From: Advenella sp048381675
Lineage (GTDB): Bacteria; Pseudomonadota; Gammaproteobacteria; Burkholderiales; Burkholderiaceae_B
Length of the DNA stretch: 64,000 bases
Assembly (NCBI RefSeq): GCF_048381675.1
Contig: NZ_JBLWIS010000001.1
Location: 1 to 64,000 of the forward strand
Reading direction: 5' to 3'
The notes under the pieces were generated by a model. It saw only the letters and a list, made by a program, of their open reading frames with translations, was not told where the DNA came from and did no database searches. Shown piece by piece: positions 1 through 9,233 of this stretch. The number at the start of each line of letters is the position of its first letter. Within the stretch, counting starts at the first letter, position 1. A program made the translations under genes and the position numbers.

Positions 1-143
1 TCGTAGGTATCGGCGATGAGACGATAGCCACTATCGCCGGACAGATACTCCTTTACTAATTTGACTTTGAATTGCACATCATATTTTGCCATTGAAAAAC
101 CCCAATAAGTTGAAGAGGTGTCCAACTTTTTGGGGTCAGTTCA
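1..143 (-). mobile_element. IS3-family (IS150-like) element, left end and start of orfA
   Basis: Read leftward, the element begins at 143 with the end TGAACTGACCCCAAAAAG. A start codon at 92-90 then opens an unbroken frame to the window edge, beginning MAKYDVQFKVKLVKEYLSGD, which resembles the helix-turn-helix N-terminus of IS3-family OrfA proteins. Only this end is in the window, so it cannot be judged whether the element is intact or active. The same terminal sequence recurs at 21976-22027 and 23271-23308 without a transposase. The IS150-like assignment rests on the terminal sequence and OrfA start only. Confidence 0.7.
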
Positions 144-145
144 CT

Positions 146-160
146 CCCGCGTGGGAACCA
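146..160. repeat. Half copy of the palindromic GCGTGGGAA repeat
   Basis: The segment CCCGCGTGGGAACC directly abuts the IS end and matches the right arm of the interspersed palindromic repeat found in many gaps of this window. Confidence 0.5.
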
Positions 161-185
161 AGGATGTGGCGTGAAATGGCAACGC

Positions 186-788
186 TTACTTTATGTTTTT
201 CAGGCCTTCCAGTACTAACGTGGTGGCCACGTCGGCATATTCTTCGCGTGTGATGGGCCCGTCGGGCTTGAACCACATGTAAACCCAGTTAAGCATGCCA
301 AACAGGGACATGGTTACCGGTTTAAGTAAAGGACGTTTCTTATTGATTTCAGGGTTAATGTCGTGAAGGGCATCGGCAATCCGCATCACGATGCGCCTTT
401 CAAGTTCATTTATTTCGTTGGTTTCTTCTTCTGCCAGCAAGCCGCGACAATTTAATTGAACAATATGCTTGTCATCGGCATCACGGTAGCATTCCAGTAT
501 TTGACGGACCAGTTTACGCAGGCGCAGTTCAGGCAAGTCGTTGTGCGACTCATCGGCAACGGCTTGCAATGCCTGATCCAGCTCTTCCAGATGTGAGCGG
601 ATAATATCAAAGATCAAAGCACTTTTACTGGGGTAATAGTGGTAAAGAAGTGCTTTGGAAACCTTACTGCGGGCAGCAATTTGTGACATGGAAGCTTTTT
701 CCATGCCCAATTCTGCAAAAACTGCGGCAGCATTAACCAGGATGTGAAGTTGTTTTTCCTCGAAATCTGCTGCGCGGACGCGTGCCAT
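186..788 (-). CDS. paaR: TetR-family regulator of phenylacetate genes (PaaR-like)
   Basis: This 200-residue protein has the TetR layout. An N-terminal helix-turn-helix lies at about residues 12-58 (MSQIAARSKVSKALLYHYYP, the conserved TetR recognition helix), followed by a helical ligand domain. It is the last gene of the leftward paaG-paaI-paaK run, 97 bp after paaK. TetR-type PaaR repressors that respond to phenylacetyl-CoA are known from betaproteobacterial paa clusters, and two matching 14-bp palindromic boxes lie at 3589-3602 and 11035-11048. The regulatory target is inferred from position and these boxes. The family assignment is firm and the name is likely. Confidence 0.8.
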   Translation of the reverse strand: MARVRAADFEEKQLHILVNAAAVFAELGMEKASMSQIAARSKVSKALLYHYYPSKSALIFDIIRSHLEELDQALQAVADESHNDLPELRLRKLVRQILECYRDADDKHIVQLNCRGLLAEEETNEINELERRIVMRIADALHDINPEINKKRPLLKPVTMSLFGMLNWVYMWFKPDGPITREEYADVATTLVLEGLKNIK

Positions 789-885
789 ACTGATTTACTG
801 TCCTATAAAAATAAAAACCAAAAACGCTATTCTAGCTTACTTCTGATTGGGGATTATACCTAGACCCTACTCAGAACAACAGTAT

Positions 886-2199
886 TTAGCGTTTTGGACG
901 ATTATCAATGACCCGTTTGGCTTTTCCTTCGGAACGCAAGAGCGTGCCGGGCAACGTAACATTAACGATTGTGCTGATCCCGACAATGCTTTTTATATGA
1001 TGCGCCAGTTCTTTGGCCGAAAAATTCCGGGCATTTTCATCTTCGGCACCGGGCTGGCATTCCACATTGATCGTCATGCTATCCATACGCGAGCTGCTTC
1101 TGTTCAGTTCAATCTGGAAATGGGGAGCCAGGCCATGGCATTTCAGAATCTGTTCTTCGATCTGGGTAGGAAAGACATTGACCCCGCGCAGAATAATCAT
1201 GTCATCACTGCGACCGGTAATTTTTTCCATACGGCGCATAGTACGTGCCGTACCGGGCAGAAGGCGGGTCAGGTCGCGGGTACGGTAGCGGATAATTGGC
1301 AAACCTTCTTTGGTCAGGGTCGTAAAGACCAGTTCTCCTTCTTCCCCATCGGGTAAAACCTCACCGGTTTCAGGATTAATGATTTCAGGATAAAAATGGT
1401 CTTCCCAGATATGCAGGCCATCTTTGGTTTCCACGCATTCATTGGCAACACCGGGACCCATGACTTCAGACAGGCCGTAAATATCAACAGCATGCATATC
1501 AAAGGCCTGTTCAATTTCCTGGCGCATGGCATTGGTCCAGGGTTCTGCGCCGAAAATACCAATGGCCAGTGATGATTCGCGTGGATCCAGCCCCTGACGA
1601 TGGAATTCATCAAGAATGGAAAGCATGTATGACGGCGTGACCATAATGATGCGGGGTTTGAAGTCTTGAATGAGTGACACCTGGCGTTCGGTCATGCCAC
1701 CGGAAATAGGTACTACCGTACACCCCAGTTTTTCGGCACCATAATGCGCCCCCAGGCCTCCGGTGAACAGGCCATAGCCGTAGGCATTATGCAGGACATC
1801 ACCAGGCCGGCCACCGGCAGCGCGGATGGAGCGGGCCACCAGGGTTGCCCAAACCTCAATATCATTTTTGGTGTATCCCACAACCACCGGTTTGCCAGTG
1901 GTGCCGGAAGAGGCGTGAATGCGTGTCAATTTTTCGCGTGGCACGGAAAACATGCCGAAAGGATAGGTATCACGAAGATCTGTTTTTTGGGTAAAAGGGA
2001 ATTTGGCCAGATCTGACAGGGTTTTCAGATCGGATGGATGAACCCCGGCTTTATCAAAATGCGCTTTGTAAAAAGGTGAATTTTCATAAGCATGATTAAG
2101 TGTCCATTGCATGCGTTGCAATTGCAGGGCGGACAGCTCATCACGGGATGCAATTTCGATGGGGTCCAGGTCTTCTTTTCTGGGGGTCAGGTTTTCCAT
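886..2199 (-). CDS. paaK: Phenylacetate-CoA ligase
   Basis: PaaK activates phenylacetate with ATP and CoA to phenylacetyl-CoA, the first pathway step, in the cytoplasm. The 437 residues match the usual PaaK length of about 430-440. Visible adenylate-forming motifs are the P-loop HASSGTTGKPVVVGYTKND near residue 94, YGLSEVMGPG near 240, and the RYRTRD hinge region near 305, with a C-terminal AMP-binding lid. It follows paaI by 52 bp and precedes paaR on the same strand, consistent with one operon paaG-paaI-paaK-paaR. Confidence 0.95.
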   Translation of the reverse strand: MENLTPRKEDLDPIEIASRDELSALQLQRMQWTLNHAYENSPFYKAHFDKAGVHPSDLKTLSDLAKFPFTQKTDLRDTYPFGMFSVPREKLTRIHASSGTTGKPVVVGYTKNDIEVWATLVARSIRAAGGRPGDVLHNAYGYGLFTGGLGAHYGAEKLGCTVVPISGGMTERQVSLIQDFKPRIIMVTPSYMLSILDEFHRQGLDPRESSLAIGIFGAEPWTNAMRQEIEQAFDMHAVDIYGLSEVMGPGVANECVETKDGLHIWEDHFYPEIINPETGEVLPDGEEGELVFTTLTKEGLPIIRYRTRDLTRLLPGTARTMRRMEKITGRSDDMIILRGVNVFPTQIEEQILKCHGLAPHFQIELNRSSSRMDSMTINVECQPGAEDENARNFSAKELAHHIKSIVGISTIVNVTLPGTLLRSEGKAKRVIDNRPKR

Positions 2200-2251
2200 T
2201 TTGTTTCCTCTAGCTTTATGTTTCTTTATTGTGTTTTTGACGATGGATCAG

Positions 2252-2698
2252 TCAAGATTGTGTGGTGGGCAATAAGGTGCCTTTAATCGTGCGGGCATGA
2301 CCGCGAAATTCGGCGATATGTTTACCGTTCTGGTTGCGAATAACAACGTCATAGAGCCCGCTGCGGCCCTGTTTGCTGATTTCACGGGCATATGCCGTCA
2401 ATTCGTCGTTTTCAAATGCCGGTTCCAGGTAGGTGATTGAGCAATGCTGGGCAACGGTGCGTTGATTATAAGTATTGCAGGCAAAAGCAAAACAGGTATC
2501 CGCAAGGGTAAAAATATAGCCGCCATGGCATGTGCCGTGGCCATTAAGCATGTGGGGCTTGATGCGCATTCGCATGCAGGCCTTGCCGGTTTCAACTTCA
2601 AGCAGTTGCATGCCCAAGTGCTGGGCGGCAAGATCGTCTTGCCACATGGCGTCAGCGCAGTCCTGGGCCAGGGTGGGGGAAAGGGTGTGATCGGACAT
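2252..2698 (-). CDS. paaI: Hotdog-fold phenylacetyl-CoA pathway thioesterase PaaI
   Basis: PaaI hydrolyses dead-end CoA thioesters and so frees CoA in the paa pathway. The frame stays open further upstream, but that extension lies inside paaG. The start at 2698 (MSDHTLSPT) gives 148 residues, close to the family norm of about 140, and lies 2 bp after the paaG stop. The signature HGTCHGGYIFTLADTCFAFA, near residues 50-70, contains the conserved Gly-Gly and the catalytic-type Asp of the 4HBT_2/PaaI family. Tight spacing supports translational coupling with paaG. Confidence 0.92.
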   Translation of the reverse strand: MSDHTLSPTLAQDCADAMWQDDLAAQHLGMQLLEVETGKACMRMRIKPHMLNGHGTCHGGYIFTLADTCFAFACNTYNQRTVAQHCSITYLEPAFENDELTAYAREISKQGRSGLYDVVIRNQNGKHIAEFRGHARTIKGTLLPTTQS

Positions 2699-2700
2699 GT

Positions 2701-3501
2701 TTATTTTCCTTTGAAAGCGGCTGGACGTTTTTCCAGAAAAGCGCTGACGCCCTCGGCATAATCTTCGCTGCATCCGGCCTGGCGTTGCAGCTTGCGTTCC
2801 AGCTCCAGTTGCTGGTCCAGTGTGCTGCTTGCCGCAGTCTGGATGGCCTGTTTGATCAGGCCCAGGCCGAAAGTGGGACCTTTAGCCAGTTCCCGGGCAA
2901 GTTCAGTTGCCCGGATTTGCAATTGATCATCTTCAATGACTTGCCAAATCATGCCCCAGTTGGCCGCAGTGCTCGCATCAAGTGGGGCCGCGGTTAATGC
3001 CAGCGCTTTGGCACGGGCCTCTCCGATAAGGTGGGGAAGTGTCCAGGTGCCGCCTGAATCGGGAATCAGGCCGATTTTGGAAAAAGCCTGGATGAAACGG
3101 GCGGAACGGGCAGCCAGCACAATATCGCAAGCCAGAGCCAGGTTGGCACCGGCACCGGCTGCCACCCCGTTGACAGCGCAAATGACCGGCTTGTCCAGTT
3201 CGCGGATTTGCCGTACCAGAGGGTTGTAATACTGCTCAATGGTTTCACCCAGGTCTGGTGCGGTATGGCCGTTTGCAGGGTTTCGCTCGGACAGATCCTG
3301 GCCGGCACAAAACCCCCGGCCGGCACCTGTCAGCAAAACAGCCCGCACAGCAGGGTCTTCTGCCGCCTGTGTGAGGCCTGCGCGTAATGCCAGATGCATA
3401 TCGACATTGAACGAATTTAATTTGTCAGGACGGTTCAGGGTTAGATGCAAAACATGCTCTTCAAGTTTTATTGCAACACTTTCATGTGACTGAAGTCCCA
3501 T
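2701..3501 (-). CDS. paaG: Enoyl-CoA hydratase/isomerase family, ring-epoxide isomerase PaaG-like
   Basis: In the paa pathway PaaG converts the ring-1,2-epoxide of phenylacetyl-CoA into the oxepin-CoA. The 266 residues are typical of the crotonase fold: oxyanion-hole strands GAGRGFCAGQDLSERN (about 59-75) and GVAAGAGANLALACDIVLAA (about 112-131), then IGLIPDSGGTWTLP, in which the Asp is the usual isomerase residue. It is the first gene of the leftward arm. Its start faces paaN across 142 bp that hold a palindromic operator candidate. A paaG role is favoured over paaF by position next to paaI and paaK, but the two paralogues are similar. Confidence 0.85.
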   Translation of the reverse strand: MGLQSHESVAIKLEEHVLHLTLNRPDKLNSFNVDMHLALRAGLTQAAEDPAVRAVLLTGAGRGFCAGQDLSERNPANGHTAPDLGETIEQYYNPLVRQIRELDKPVICAVNGVAAGAGANLALACDIVLAARSARFIQAFSKIGLIPDSGGTWTLPHLIGEARAKALALTAAPLDASTAANWGMIWQVIEDDQLQIRATELARELAKGPTFGLGLIKQAIQTAASSTLDQQLELERKLQRQAGCSEDYAEGVSAFLEKRPAAFKGK

Positions 3502-3588
3502 GTTGTCTCCTTTAATTCGGTTTATTCAGTTGGGATTTATGGCTTTCCCGGATTTTTTTTGTATTTGATGTTCGATACTATTGCATAA

Positions 3589-3602
3589 ACCGGCCGGTTG
3601 GT
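3589..3602. promoter_or_regulatory. Candidate TetR/PaaR operator in the divergent paaG-paaN promoter region
   Basis: ACCGGCCGGTTGGT contains the perfect 12-bp palindrome AACCGGCCGGTT (with the base before it). It matches the box before paaA (ACCGTCCGGTCGGT) at 12 of 14 positions. The location between divergent arms would let one regulator control both. Binding by the TetR protein encoded at 186-788 is inferred. Confidence 0.6.
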
Positions 3603-3643
3603 CAATAATGTGTTGAAAATAATTTCATACAGGAAAATCAGGA

Positions 3644-5305
3644 ATGTCTAGTTTATTTGAAAAGCATGGTTCTACGCTGGAAACGGCACTTGAGGTTATC
3701 AGGCATCGCGGGTTCTGGTCTGCCTATCCGGAAATGCCCAGTACCCGTTTCTATGGGGAACATGCCAAAGAAGAGGGGCAGCAGGCCTATGATGCCCTCT
3801 TGAACAGGGATTTCAGCTTGCCCGGTCATCCCGAGCAGGGCCGGGCCGGCAATGAGCAATCCCCTTATGGTGTGGCATTGGGCATACGTTATCCGGTTGC
3901 CAGTGTGGAAAAGCTGGTGAAGCAATCACGGGAAGCCGGTAATGTCTGGGCCGATACGCCCCTGGACGTGCGTATGGGGATTTGTCTGGAAATTCTTGCT
4001 CGTCTTAACAGCATGAGCTTTGAAATAGCCAATGCCGTGATGCATACTTCCGGGCAGGCTTTCCCAATGGCATTTCAGGCCGGTGGTCCGAATGCACAGG
4101 ACAGGGCCCTGGAAGCACTGGCTTACGCCTGGGCGGAAATGAGTCAGATTCCCAGCCAGACCGATTGGCTCAAGCCACAGGGCAAGGCAGGTGATCTGGT
4201 CCTGGAAAAACACTGGCGCATTATTCCACGCGGCGTTTCGTTGCTGATCGGATGCCAGACATTTCCAACCTGGAACAGCTACTCGGCATTTTTTGCCAAT
4301 CTGGTGACCGGCAACACGGTTATTGCCAAGCCGCACCCATCGGCCATTCTGCCTATGGCCTTAACAGTACGGGTGGCCCGCGAAGTGCTGTCAGAACAGG
4401 GCCTGCCTGCAGATGTCGTGTTATTGGCGGCTGAAGAGGATGGCATGGGCATGGCAAAACAACTGGCTTTGCATCCTGACGTGGCGCTGATTGATTACAC
4501 GGGGTCAAGCGCTTTTGGACAGTGGCTGCGTACACAGGCGGCGACCCCGCTGGTGTATACCGAAGAGGCCGGTGTGAACAGTATTGTGCTGGGCTCTACC
4601 GATAACTTTGATGCCATGTGCCAGAACATTGCTTTTTCCCTGACCCTGTACAGCGGACAAATGTGTACAACACCGCAAAACCTGTTTGTGCCGCGTGACG
4701 GGATCTTGGTCAATGGCGAGCGCAAAACGTTTGATGAAGTGACCGCCGGTATCGCCAGTGCCGTGGATGCCCTGCTGGTTGATCCTGCGCGGGCGGTCAT
4801 GGTTACGGGAGCCATTGCCAATCAGGCTACGCTGGAACGCGTTGCCACCATGCGGGGAGCCGGGCGCCTGATCCGTGATTCGGCTGCCTTGCCTGGCATG
4901 GAACAGGTACGTACGGCAACACCATTGATTCAGGCTTTGGATGCCAGTGATGAAAACGTTTACGGTACCGAGTGCTTTGGCCCGGTTTCTTTTGTGATTG
5001 CCGTGGACGATGTGGAAGACGGCATACGTCGTGCCACGCAGCTGGCACGTACCAAAGGAGCGATTACAGGGGCTATTTATGAAACCGATGAAAAGCGTCT
5101 GGCTCAGGCGGTTGATGCATTTGCCCGAGCGGGTGTGAACCTGTCCGTTAATTTGGTGGGTGGGATTTTTGTCAATCAAAGTGCCGCTTTCAGTGATTTC
5201 CATGGTACGGGAGCCAATCCGGCGGGTAACTGCTGTTATGCGGACTCCGCTTTTGTGGCCAATCGGTTCAGGGTGGCGATGTGGCGTCGCCTGAAAAATA
5301 ATTAA
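3644..5305 (+). CDS. paaN: Phenylacetate degradation aldehyde dehydrogenase PaaN
   Basis: This 553-residue aldehyde dehydrogenase fits the PaaN type found in paa clusters, which is expected to oxidise the semialdehyde formed on ring cleavage. It lacks the C-terminal MaoC/hotdog hydratase domain (another ~130 residues) of the fused PaaZ of E. coli, so the ring-opening hydrolase must be supplied separately. Visible residues are the nucleotide-binding region GVSLLIGCQTFPTWNSYSAF (about 195-215), the general-base Glu in EEAGVNS (about 307) and the catalytic Cys in SGQMCTTPQNL (about 340). It starts the rightward arm of the regulon. Confidence 0.85.
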   Translation: MSSLFEKHGSTLETALEVIRHRGFWSAYPEMPSTRFYGEHAKEEGQQAYDALLNRDFSLPGHPEQGRAGNEQSPYGVALGIRYPVASVEKLVKQSREAGNVWADTPLDVRMGICLEILARLNSMSFEIANAVMHTSGQAFPMAFQAGGPNAQDRALEALAYAWAEMSQIPSQTDWLKPQGKAGDLVLEKHWRIIPRGVSLLIGCQTFPTWNSYSAFFANLVTGNTVIAKPHPSAILPMALTVRVAREVLSEQGLPADVVLLAAEEDGMGMAKQLALHPDVALIDYTGSSAFGQWLRTQAATPLVYTEEAGVNSIVLGSTDNFDAMCQNIAFSLTLYSGQMCTTPQNLFVPRDGILVNGERKTFDEVTAGIASAVDALLVDPARAVMVTGAIANQATLERVATMRGAGRLIRDSAALPGMEQVRTATPLIQALDASDENVYGTECFGPVSFVIAVDDVEDGIRRATQLARTKGAITGAIYETDEKRLAQAVDAFARAGVNLSVNLVGGIFVNQSAAFSDFHGTGANPAGNCCYADSAFVANRFRVAMWRRLKNN

Positions 5306-5315
5306 GCTGTGTTTG

Positions 5316-5349
5316 TTTCCGGCCGGTGTCGTCAGGTACAGGCCGGAAA
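5316..5349 (+). other. Stem-loop between paaN and the ABC binding-protein gene
   Basis: TTTCCGGCC (5316-5324) and GGCCGGAAA (5341-5349) form a 9-bp perfect inverted repeat with a 16-nt loop. There is no T-run after it, so it is less likely a strong terminator. It may attenuate transcription or protect the downstream transcript end, which would raise expression of the binding protein. Confidence 0.5.
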
Positions 5350-5385
5350 GTATTTAAATGTCTGAAAATAAACAGGAGACAAAAA

Positions 5386-6543
5386 ATGAGTCATAACAAA
5401 ACAGGAAAAACAGGACGTAAATGGGCAGGGTTGCTTGCCGCTTTATGCTTTGCAACAGGCGTACAGGCAGAAATCCGCATCGGTTCCACGGTTTCGGCTA
5501 CGGGGTTTGCCTCTTATCTCGGAGAGCCCGAAGCGCAAACCCTGAAAATGCTGGTGGATGACATTAATGCCAAAGGCGGTGTGCTTGGCAAGCAGCTTAA
5601 GCTGATCGCCTATGATGATGCCGGTGATGCCAACAAAGCACGTACCTTTGCCACCCGTTTGGTGGAAGATGACGAAGTGGTCGCCATTATAGGAGGCACC
5701 ACAACCGGTGCAACAATGGCGATTATACCCACCGCGCAGGAAGAGGGGATACCTTTTGTGTCTCTGGCCGGTGCGATTGAAGTTATCAAGCCGGTACGCT
5801 CCCATACCTTCAAGACGCCACATACGGACCGCATGGCCTGCGCCAAGATTTTTGAGGATATGAAAAAGCGGAATCTGTTAACGGTGGGCCTGATATCGGG
5901 TTCAGACAGTTTTGGTGCATCCATGCGCAAGCAATGTCTGGATATCGTGGGTGATTATGGTATTACCGTAGTGGGCGATGAAGTCTTTGGCCCCACTGAT
6001 GCGGACATGACCCCCCAGTTGACCAATTTACGCAATAAAGAGGGCGTTCAGGCAATCCTGAGCCTGGGACTGGGGTCGGGACCTGCCATTATTACCCGGA
6101 ATTATGCACAACTGGCCATTGATTTGCCGCTGTACCAGTCGCATGGGGTGGCCTCGGATGCCTTTATTAAACTGGCGGGCAAAAAAGAGGCGGAAGGCGT
6201 GCGTTTGCCGGGAACCCCCTTATTGGTTGCCGAGTTGCTGGCAGAAGACGATCCGCAGCGGGAAGTGGCCTTGCGCTATAAACAACAATACGAAAGCATG
6301 GCTGGCAAGCCGGTTTCCACCTTTGGCGGATATGCGCATGATGCCTTATATCTGGTGGTGGATGCCATAGAGCGTGCCGGAAAAGCAGAACCTGCCGCCA
6401 TTCGTGATGCGTTGGAAAACACAAAGGGTCTGGTAGGCACCACCGGTACTTATACCATGTCGGCTGCAGATCATCTGGGTTTGGATCTTAGTGCTTTCCG
6501 GATGCTGGAAATCCAGGATGGTAAATGGAAGCTCATCGAGTAA
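5386..6543 (+). CDS. Periplasmic substrate-binding protein of a branched-chain-amino-acid-type ABC transporter
   Basis: The start at 5386 is preceded by AGGAG 8 bp upstream and gives 385 residues with a signal peptide (KWAGLLAALCFATGVQA, cleaved near residue 28). An upstream in-frame extension lacks a good ribosome site. The mature part has the type-1 periplasmic fold of the LivJ/urea/aromatic-binding family (IRIGSTVSATGFASYLGEPE start; GGTTTGATMAI near residue 105). The gene leads a livHMGF-like set embedded in the paa regulon, so the likely ligand is phenylacetate or a related aromatic acid. That ligand is inferred from context only. Confidence 0.88.
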   Translation: MSHNKTGKTGRKWAGLLAALCFATGVQAEIRIGSTVSATGFASYLGEPEAQTLKMLVDDINAKGGVLGKQLKLIAYDDAGDANKARTFATRLVEDDEVVAIIGGTTTGATMAIIPTAQEEGIPFVSLAGAIEVIKPVRSHTFKTPHTDRMACAKIFEDMKKRNLLTVGLISGSDSFGASMRKQCLDIVGDYGITVVGDEVFGPTDADMTPQLTNLRNKEGVQAILSLGLGSGPAIITRNYAQLAIDLPLYQSHGVASDAFIKLAGKKEAEGVRLPGTPLLVAELLAEDDPQREVALRYKQQYESMAGKPVSTFGGYAHDALYLVVDAIERAGKAEPAAIRDALENTKGLVGTTGTYTMSAADHLGLDLSAFRMLEIQDGKWKLIE

Positions 6544-6609
6544 CGCCATTTTTGTGGAGGCGCATGCCTCCATTCATCATTACGATCAGATGAAATTCCG
6601 GAGACGTAC

Positions 6610-7482
6610 ATGTCTGAGTTCATGCAGTTTTTGCTGTCCGGGCTAACCGTTGGCGCCGTCTATGCGCTGGTGGCCCTGGGTTTTACCATTATTTATAACG
6701 CGTCGGACGTGGCCAACTTTGCCCAAGGTGAGTTTGTCATGCTGGGAGGCATGATTACGGCTGCCGCCTATACGGCGGGTGCCCCCTTGTTATTGGCGGC
6801 AACCCTGGCGATTGTGCTGACGGCAGCCATTGGCATCTTTTTGAACAAGCTGGCCATTGAACCGGCCCGTGGTGCACCCGTGGCCAGCCTGATTATTATT
6901 ACCATCGGGGCATCCATTTTTATTCGCGGGTTAACGCAGATATTGCTGGATAAAGAGCTCCATCGCTTTCCCGCTTTTTCTGGCGATGATCCCATTCATG
7001 TACTGGGGGCGACCATTCTGCCACAGAGTTTATGGGTGATTGCCGGGGCATTGCTGGTGTTTGTGGCGTTATGGCTGTTTTTTACCCGGACGTTAACGGG
7101 GCGGGCAGTGCTGGCAACCGCCAATAACCGTATCGCCGCTTTGCTGGTGGGAATTAATACCCGTTATATCATGGCCTTGTCCTTTGCCTTATCTGCCGCC
7201 ATTGGTGCCCTGGCCGGGATATTGATTACACCCATTACCCTGACAAGTTACGACATTGGCATGACGATGGCGCTGAAAGGTTTTGCCGCAGCCATGCTTG
7301 GCGGCATGGGAAATCCCAAAGGCGCCCTGGCAGGCGGCCTGGTGCTGGGTTTGCTTGAGGCCTTGACAGCGGGCTATCTCAGTTCGCAGTATAAGGACGC
7401 TGCTGCATTTGTGGTGATTCTGGCGGTGCTGTTTTTCATGCCCCAGGGTATGTTTGGCCGTAAAGTTGCCGAGAGGGTTTAA
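6610..7482 (+). CDS. ABC transporter permease, LivH type
   Basis: This 290-residue inner-membrane permease has about eight hydrophobic segments and the LivH start FLLSGLTVGAVYALVALGFT. The EAA-like loop MALKGFAAAMLGGMGNPKGA lies near residues 217-236. It is followed by the LivM-type gene after 3 bp, and acts as one half of the heterodimeric membrane channel of the paa-linked transporter. Confidence 0.9.
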   Translation: MSEFMQFLLSGLTVGAVYALVALGFTIIYNASDVANFAQGEFVMLGGMITAAAYTAGAPLLLAATLAIVLTAAIGIFLNKLAIEPARGAPVASLIIITIGASIFIRGLTQILLDKELHRFPAFSGDDPIHVLGATILPQSLWVIAGALLVFVALWLFFTRTLTGRAVLATANNRIAALLVGINTRYIMALSFALSAAIGALAGILITPITLTSYDIGMTMALKGFAAAMLGGMGNPKGALAGGLVLGLLEALTAGYLSSQYKDAAAFVVILAVLFFMPQGMFGRKVAERV

Positions 7483-7485
7483 GCA

Positions 7486-8442
7486 ATGAAAAGACTTTCT
7501 TCCAAACAGGTAACCTTGCTGGTATTGCTGGCGTTGATTGCGCTGGCCCCTTTGTTTTTCCCTTCCTCTTATTATTTGCGCATAGGCTCCCTGGTGTTTG
7601 TCAATAGTCTGTCGGTGATCAGTATTGTGATCCTGACGGGGTATGTCGGGCAGATCAGCCTGGGACATGCCGGCTTTATCGGGATAGGGGCCTATGCCTG
7701 TGCCCTGGCCCCGGTTCATTTCAATGTTTCGGTGTTAACCGCTTCCGTTCTGGGGGCCGTTGTTTCCGGTGTTGTGGCCTGGGTGGTGGGGCGGCCCATC
7801 CTGCGACTGCGGGGTTACTACCTGTCTGTCGCCACATTGGGATTTGGCATGCTGATCTTTATGGTGCTGAACAACGAGGCCTGGCTCACCGGAGGACCTG
7901 ATGGCATGGTGGTTGCCGATCCCGGGATCAGGGCTTTGCTCAAAAGCTGGGGAATCTCGCTCAACAATGCCGAGTTCTGGTATGCCTTCAATGGGTTTGT
8001 TCTGCTGATCGGCGTCTGGATAGCCCTGAACTTAAAGCATAGCGCGACCGGTCGTGCCTTGCATGCCTTGCATGGTTCAGAGGTGGCGGCACGTACTGTT
8101 GGTATCGATGTGGCCCGGTTCAAATTGCGCGGCTTTGTTATTTCCGCCGTTTATGCATCGATCGCCGGTTCTTTACTGGCCATGCAAAACCGCTTTGTCA
8201 CCCCCGATGTGGCGGGTTTCATGCATTCGGTTGAAATCGTTACCATGGCGGTACTGGGTGGCGCGGCGTCAGTGGTCGGGGCGATTCTGGGAGCGACCCT
8301 GTTGACGGCATTGCCACAGATACTGACCTTTTTACAGGAATATGAACAGATTGTTCTGGGCTTGATCATGATGCTGGTGATGATTTTTCTGCGCGGTGGC
8401 GTGTTACCCAGTCTGGTACGTATGGTACGGGGGAGAGGTTGA
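7486..8442 (+). CDS. ABC transporter permease, LivM type
   Basis: The 318-residue LivM-family permease has multiple membrane spans and the motif LTGYVGQISLGHAGFIGIGA near residues 49-68, which is characteristic of the family. The EAA loop region HSVEIVTMAVLGGAASVVGA is near 247-266. Its stop TGA overlaps the ATG of the next gene (TGATG), indicating translational coupling within the transporter operon. Confidence 0.9.
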   Translation: MKRLSSKQVTLLVLLALIALAPLFFPSSYYLRIGSLVFVNSLSVISIVILTGYVGQISLGHAGFIGIGAYACALAPVHFNVSVLTASVLGAVVSGVVAWVVGRPILRLRGYYLSVATLGFGMLIFMVLNNEAWLTGGPDGMVVADPGIRALLKSWGISLNNAEFWYAFNGFVLLIGVWIALNLKHSATGRALHALHGSEVAARTVGIDVARFKLRGFVISAVYASIAGSLLAMQNRFVTPDVAGFMHSVEIVTMAVLGGAASVVGAILGATLLTALPQILTFLQEYEQIVLGLIMMLVMIFLRGGVLPSLVRMVRGRG

Positions 8443-9233
8443 TGAGTCTGCTTGACGTAAAAGGAGTGAGCATTTCATTTGGTGGCGTGCGGGCTGTGCA
8501 GGATGTCAGCTTTTCGATTGATAAGGGACAGATTGTTTCGGTCATCGGACCCAATGGCGCAGGTAAGACCACTTTATTCAATATGTTGTCGGGGGTTTAT
8601 AGTCCACAACAGGGTGAAGTTCGCCTGGCGGGAGAGCTGGTGACGGGGATGCCCGCACATTTGCTGGCCCGTCGTGGCCTGTCCAGGACGTTTCAGAACC
8701 TGCAGATATTTTCAGCAATGACCGTACTGGAAAATGTCGCGACAGGATTCCACCTGCAGGAAAATGGGTCGTTATTGGCGGATTTGCTGGGCTTGCCGTC
8801 TGCACGGCGTCGTATGAAGCGTTCAGAAGAACAGTCGATGGAGCTGCTTAAAACGGTGGGGCTTGAGCGGGCGGCCGGTTTTGAAGCCGGCTCCCTGTCT
8901 TATGGTGCATTAAAGCGCCTGGAAATTGCCAGGGCGCTGGCTTTGCAACCGCAGCTTTTACTTCTGGATGAACCGGCTGCCGGCTGCAATGCGGTGGAAA
9001 CCGAAGAAATTGAAAAACTGGTGGCGCAAGTGGCCAAGAGCGGAACCGCCATTTTACTGGTTGAGCACGATATGAAAATGGTGATGCGTATTTCCAATCA
9101 TATTGTCGTGCTGGATCATGGTGAGAAAATTGCGGAAGGCACACCCGCCGAGGTCGTCAGTCATCCGCGGGTTATCGAGGCTTATCTGGGGGTAGCCGCT
9201 ACAGAGGAGGCAACACGTTATGCTGAGTGTTAG
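8442..9233 (+). CDS. ABC transporter ATP-binding protein, LivG type
   Basis: This 263-residue ATPase has Walker A GPNGAGKTTL (about 38-47), signature region GSLSYGALKRLEIARAL (about 150), Walker B LLLLDEPAAGCNAVE (about 170) and the H-loop VEHDMKMVM. The signature reads LSYGA rather than LSGGQ, as is normal for LivG. The ATG at 8442 overlaps the livM stop; a TTG one codon earlier is also in frame. It powers uptake together with the LivF-type partner. Confidence 0.92.
   Translation: MSLLDVKGVSISFGGVRAVQDVSFSIDKGQIVSVIGPNGAGKTTLFNMLSGVYSPQQGEVRLAGELVTGMPAHLLARRGLSRTFQNLQIFSAMTVLENVATGFHLQENGSLLADLLGLPSARRRMKRSEEQSMELLKTVGLERAAGFEAGSLSYGALKRLEIARALALQPQLLLLDEPAAGCNAVETEEIEKLVAQVAKSGTAILLVEHDMKMVMRISNHIVVLDHGEKIAEGTPAEVVSHPRVIEAYLGVAATEEATRYAEC

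Noticed and set aside
847..1356. 169-codon frame on the plus strand inside paaK
   Set aside because: It is antisense to a clearly conserved ligase and shows no protein-family features; shadow of the real gene.
4505..5203. 232-codon minus-strand frame inside paaN
   Set aside because: Antisense shadow of an aldehyde dehydrogenase whose catalytic motifs are intact on the plus strand.
3644..5305. Calling this gene paaZ
   Set aside because: The protein ends after the aldehyde dehydrogenase domain (553 residues) and lacks the C-terminal hydratase domain of PaaZ; the PaaN type fits better.
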